Shown here: positions 4,646 through 6,959 of the stretch, piece after piece
Layout of the letters: every line of letters starts with the position of its first letter
Position numbering within the stretch: position 1 is the first letter of the stretch
Assembly: GCA_021161085.1 (NCBI GenBank)
Contig: JAGHBH010000023.1
Location: 1 to 6,959, forward strand
Reading direction: 5' to 3'
Source of the DNA: Thermoplasmata archaeon
GTDB lineage: Archaea; Thermoplasmatota; Thermoplasmata; JAGHBH01
Length of the DNA stretch: 6,959 bases
Translations under genes and position numbers: made by a program
Notes under the pieces: generated by a model
Seen by the model: only the letters and a program-made list of their open reading frames with translations
The model's database searches: none
What the model was told of the DNA's origin: nothing

Positions 4646-5797
4646 GTGGACGTGAGGACTCTGGCCAGGTATCCTTTTCTTCCCGACGCCCCGGGGGTGG
4701 TGCGTGAGATGGGTGTGTCAGTGGAGGACCTCATCCGTTCCATGGCATACGAGAGGGTGAGGGCCCGGGGTGTGGAGAGAGCTGCGGCGGCCGTGAGGAA
4801 TGGTGTGATCCCTCCGCCCGCCCTCTCCGGCGAGGAGGAGGTGTTCGCCGAACTGCTGTCGTATCCGGTGGCAAGGATGGTGGTGTCCTGCACCGGCGAC
4901 AGGGCGCTGGCGAGACGTTTTTCCGTTGCCGAGGCGCAGAGGGCGAGCATGCTCCTGGCAGAGGAGGATACCGGTTTTCTGCTGTGGTTCGCCGGGCGGT
5001 TCGGCCTGGAGTGCAGGGATGCCTCTGGGAGCCGTGGTGAGGTGGAGGTCTTTTTCACGGATTATCTGAGATACACGGTGAGGTTGAGGAGCTCCGATTG
5101 GAAGCTGGTGAACCAGCCGCTGAAGCGGGGCTGGGTTTCCCTGGAGAAGGCTCGATTCGTCAGGCTGCTGGAGAACGTTGTTTTGGATGCTGTAGGCCGG
5201 GATCTCCCGCTTCCCGTGGGGGAGGATGTGGTGGAGGTGTTCGGCGCCGTTGCGGGCAGCATACTGGGGGAGTTCCAGTCCAGGAGGATGGAGGCGGAGG
5301 ACCTTCGAACGGGAAGGGTGTCGGTAAGGCTCTTCCCTCCATGTATGAAGCAGATGCTGGCAAGGGTTCAGAACGGTGAGAATCTGTCTCACAACGCCCG
5401 TTTCGCCTTGACTGCTTTCCTCCATGCGGTGGGCATGTCTAACGAGGACATCCTGGCCCTGTTTTCCTCCTCTCCTGACTTCGCCGAGAGCATCGCCAGG
5501 TATCAGATAGAGCACATCACCGGTGCCAGCGGCGGGACGGAGTACAGCCCGCCCTCCTGCGGTTCGCTTAAGACCCTCGGCCTGTGCCCGGGGGAGGACA
5601 GGCTCTGTTCAATGGAGTGGATGAACCATCCCCTGACATATTACAGGACAAAGACCAGGGATGTGTCCAGGAAGAGAAGGGAGGCCAGGAAGGCGGGGAG
5701 TGGAGGAGATGGAGGTTCGAAGGATGGGTCCGGAAAGGATGGCAGTGCGGAGGACAGGGGGGGAGGAGGCGAGATAGGAGGTGGCGGCGGTGGATGA
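4646..5797 (+). CDS. priL: Archaeal DNA primase large subunit (PriL)
   Basis: 383 residues. The N-terminus has the family signature ARYPFLPDA (7-15), and the C-terminal domain holds four cysteines that by family knowledge bind a 4Fe-4S cluster: FPPC (C233), PPSCGSLKTLGLCPG (C305 and C314) and C321 before SMEWMNHPLTYY (322-333). PriL contacts the template-primer, supports initiation and regulates the product length of the PriS catalytic subunit. The start is GTG 4646; a stop at 4604-4606 in frame and the absence of an ATG between make 4646, or GTG 4652, the only sensible choices. The last 33 residues (351-383) are a low-complexity Gly/Ser/Asp/Lys tail ending in a run of Gly, beyond the conserved domain and of unknown role; its DNA contains the priS ribosome-binding site. 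The stop overlaps the priS start by 8 bases, which implies translational coupling of the heterodimer subunits. Assignment is firm. Confidence 0.93.
   Translation: MDVRTLARYPFLPDAPGVVREMGVSVEDLIRSMAYERVRARGVERAAAAVRNGVIPPPALSGEEEVFAELLSYPVARMVVSCTGDRALARRFSVAEAQRASMLLAEEDTGFLLWFAGRFGLECRDASGSRGEVEVFFTDYLRYTVRLRSSDWKLVNQPLKRGWVSLEKARFVRLLENVVLDAVGRDLPLPVGEDVVEVFGAVAGSILGEFQSRRMEAEDLRTGRVSVRLFPPCMKQMLARVQNGENLSHNARFALTAFLHAVGMSNEDILALFSSSPDFAESIARYQIEHITGASGGTEYSPPSCGSLKTLGLCPGEDRLCSMEWMNHPLTYYRTKTRDVSRKRREARKAGSGGDGGSKDGSGKDGSAEDRGGGGEIGGGGGG
5776..5782 (+). promoter_or_regulatory. Shine-Dalgarno site for priS
   Basis: AGGAGGT, inside the Gly-rich end of priL, lies 7 bases before the GTG at 5790. 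This fixes 5790 as the priS start over GTG 5781, which overlaps the site itself, and over ATG 5794, which is out of frame. Confidence 0.7.
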
Positions 5798-6959
5798 GGC
5801 CACCAGACGCTGGCTTTCGTCCCTCTTCTCCGGTTTCTACGGAGAGGCATCCATGGAGCCTCCGCCCAGGGTGGGGCGCAGGGAGTGGGGTTTCTTCCTC
5901 TTCGGCGGCAGGGGTATGGTGAGGCCCGTGGCCTTCCGGAGCCAGAGGGAGCTGCGGGCGTTTCTGGTATCAAGGGCCCCGAGACATGTTTATTATTCCA
6001 CTGCCTACTATAGGGACCCCCGGGTGCCCATGGCGGAGAAGGAGTGGCTTGGGGCGGACCTGGTATTCGACCTGGACGCCGACCACCTGGAGGGTGTGGA
6101 GGGCCTGTCCTACGGCGAGATGTTGAAGAGGGTGAAGGAGGAGTTCCTGAAGCTGGTGGAGGGTTTCCTTCTGGGAGACCTCGGATTCTCGTCGGACGAT
6201 GTCCGGGCGGTCTTTTCCGGCGGGAGGGGGTATCATGCCCACATACGGCACAGGAGCGTTCTCATGCTGGGCTCGGCGGAGAGGCGTGAGATAGTGGATT
6301 ACATTACCGGCAGGGGTCTGGATTTCGACAGGATGCTCGAGAAGGTTCCCATGGTGGTTTCCAGGACAAGGTGGGGGGAGAAGATATCGCACAGATACCT
6401 GCTGCCTCCTCCGGGGTCGCCGGGCTGGGGTGGTCGTATAAACGAGGCCGTCCGGCGGCTGGGTGCCAGGCTTGATACACTGCCCGTGAGGGATGCCGTC
6501 GCCCTGTTCACCTCGGTGAAGGGTGTGGGAAAGAAGACCGCTGGCGAGATCGTGGAGAGGCTCTATTCCCCTTGGAAGGATTATCCCACTGCCCTGGAGG
6601 CCTTTATAGAAGGGAATAGGGAGTGTTTGAACTCCATGAGGACGGAGAAGATGATTCTGGCGGTGCTGGAGCTCGCCAGGAGGGAGGTGGGCGTTCTGGG
6701 AGGCGAGACGGACGAGCCGGTGACGTCCGATGTAAAACGGCTGATAAGGTTTCCCGGGTCTCTCCACGGCAAGACGGGGTTCCATGTGAAGCCTCTGGCA
6801 TTGGATGATCTCAGGGGTTTCGACCCTCTCAGGGATGCTCTGGCGTTCTCCGACGAGCCGGTGAGCGTATGGGTGGAGAACGGCGGAGAGGGGTCCGGAG
6901 CGGATGGGGGAGGGATCTTTCTGGGAGGGGAGAGGGTGGCCCTGCGGCCTGGAGAGAAC
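5790..6959 (+). CDS. priS: Archaeal DNA primase small catalytic subunit (PriS), 3' end cut by window
   Basis: The frame opens at GTG 5790 and stays open for 390 codons to the window edge with no stop; at this length only a few residues are probably missing. Catalytic motifs of the archaeo-eukaryotic primase family are present: VFDLDADHL (92-100) with metal-binding D94 and D96, FSGGRGYH (142-149) for nucleotide binding with H149, and VTSDVKRLIRFPGSLHGKTG (311-330) with the third Asp D314 and S324/H326. The cysteine zinc motif that follows DxD in Pyrococcus PriS is absent; other euryarchaeal primases lack it too. Residues 241-258 (TSVKGVGKKTAGEIVERL) look like a helix-hairpin-helix DNA-contact motif inserted before motif III. 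The protein makes the RNA or DNA primers for replication with PriL. Coupled to priL by an 8-base overlap and its own Shine-Dalgarno site. Confidence 0.94.
   Translation, partial: MDEATRRWLSSLFSGFYGEASMEPPPRVGRREWGFFLFGGRGMVRPVAFRSQRELRAFLVSRAPRHVYYSTAYYRDPRVPMAEKEWLGADLVFDLDADHLEGVEGLSYGEMLKRVKEEFLKLVEGFLLGDLGFSSDDVRAVFSGGRGYHAHIRHRSVLMLGSAERREIVDYITGRGLDFDRMLEKVPMVVSRTRWGEKISHRYLLPPPGSPGWGGRINEAVRRLGARLDTLPVRDAVALFTSVKGVGKKTAGEIVERLYSPWKDYPTALEAFIEGNRECLNSMRTEKMILAVLELARREVGVLGGETDEPVTSDVKRLIRFPGSLHGKTGFHVKPLALDDLRGFDPLRDALAFSDEPVSVWVENGGEGSGADGGGIFLGGERVALRPGEN

Noticed and set aside
4718..5515. 265-codon minus-strand open frame.
   Set aside because: Antisense to priL, with no motif or start signal.
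5970..6785. 271-codon minus-strand open frame.
   Set aside because: Antisense to priS, whose catalytic motifs are all present in the plus-strand frame.

Overview
The window is archaeal, most likely from a euryarchaeal lineage (possibly thermophilic, Thermoplasmata-like or methanogen-like; the exact group cannot be fixed from sequence alone). The evidence is an archaeal PriL/PriS DNA primase pair, an Alg7-type GlcNAc-1-phosphate transferase with separate Alg14-like and Alg13-like proteins, TATA-like boxes placed for leaderless or near-leaderless transcripts, internal operon genes carrying GGAGG Shine-Dalgarno sites, and strong use of AGG (Arg) and ATA (Ile) codons. Most of the window is GC-rich (about 60-67% in lines counted by hand). 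The first ~750 bases are clearly poorer in GC (about 35-52%).

Layout: (1) positions 1-565, minus strand: the N-terminal 188 residues of a polysaccharide-deacetylase-like protein, cut by the left edge and differing in composition from the rest. (2) 566-752: a divergent, G-poor intergenic region with a TATA-like box for each side. (3) 753-3246, plus strand: an apparent operon of a B12-binding-domain radical SAM protein (483 aa), an Alg14-like subunit (159 aa) and an Alg13-like subunit (173 aa). (4) 3295-4371, minus strand, convergent with that operon: an Alg7/DPAGT1-type (MraY/WecA superfamily) membrane transferase. (5) 4419-4577, plus strand: a possible 52-aa single-span membrane protein. (6) 4646-6959, plus strand: priL and priS, overlapping by 8 bases, with priS running off the right edge.

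How the genes work together: the left two thirds reads as a cell-envelope glycan locus. By family knowledge, the Alg7-type enzyme would load GlcNAc-1-P (or a similar HexNAc-1-P) onto dolichyl phosphate, and the Alg13/Alg14-like pair would add the second sugar on the cytoplasmic face, as in the first two steps of eukaryotic N-glycan assembly. The radical SAM protein and the deacetylase-like protein are candidate modifiers of the glycan or its lipid carrier; their substrates are not visible from sequence. The right third is the replicative primase heterodimer and has no evident functional link to the glycan genes. I see no CRISPR array, mobile element, tRNA or rRNA. The points most worth following are the eukaryote-like glycan initiation set with an attached radical SAM enzyme, an Asp-to-Asn change at a probable metal-binding position of the Alg7-type enzyme, a helix-hairpin-helix-like segment in PriS, and a Gly-rich PriL tail whose DNA contains the priS ribosome-binding site.
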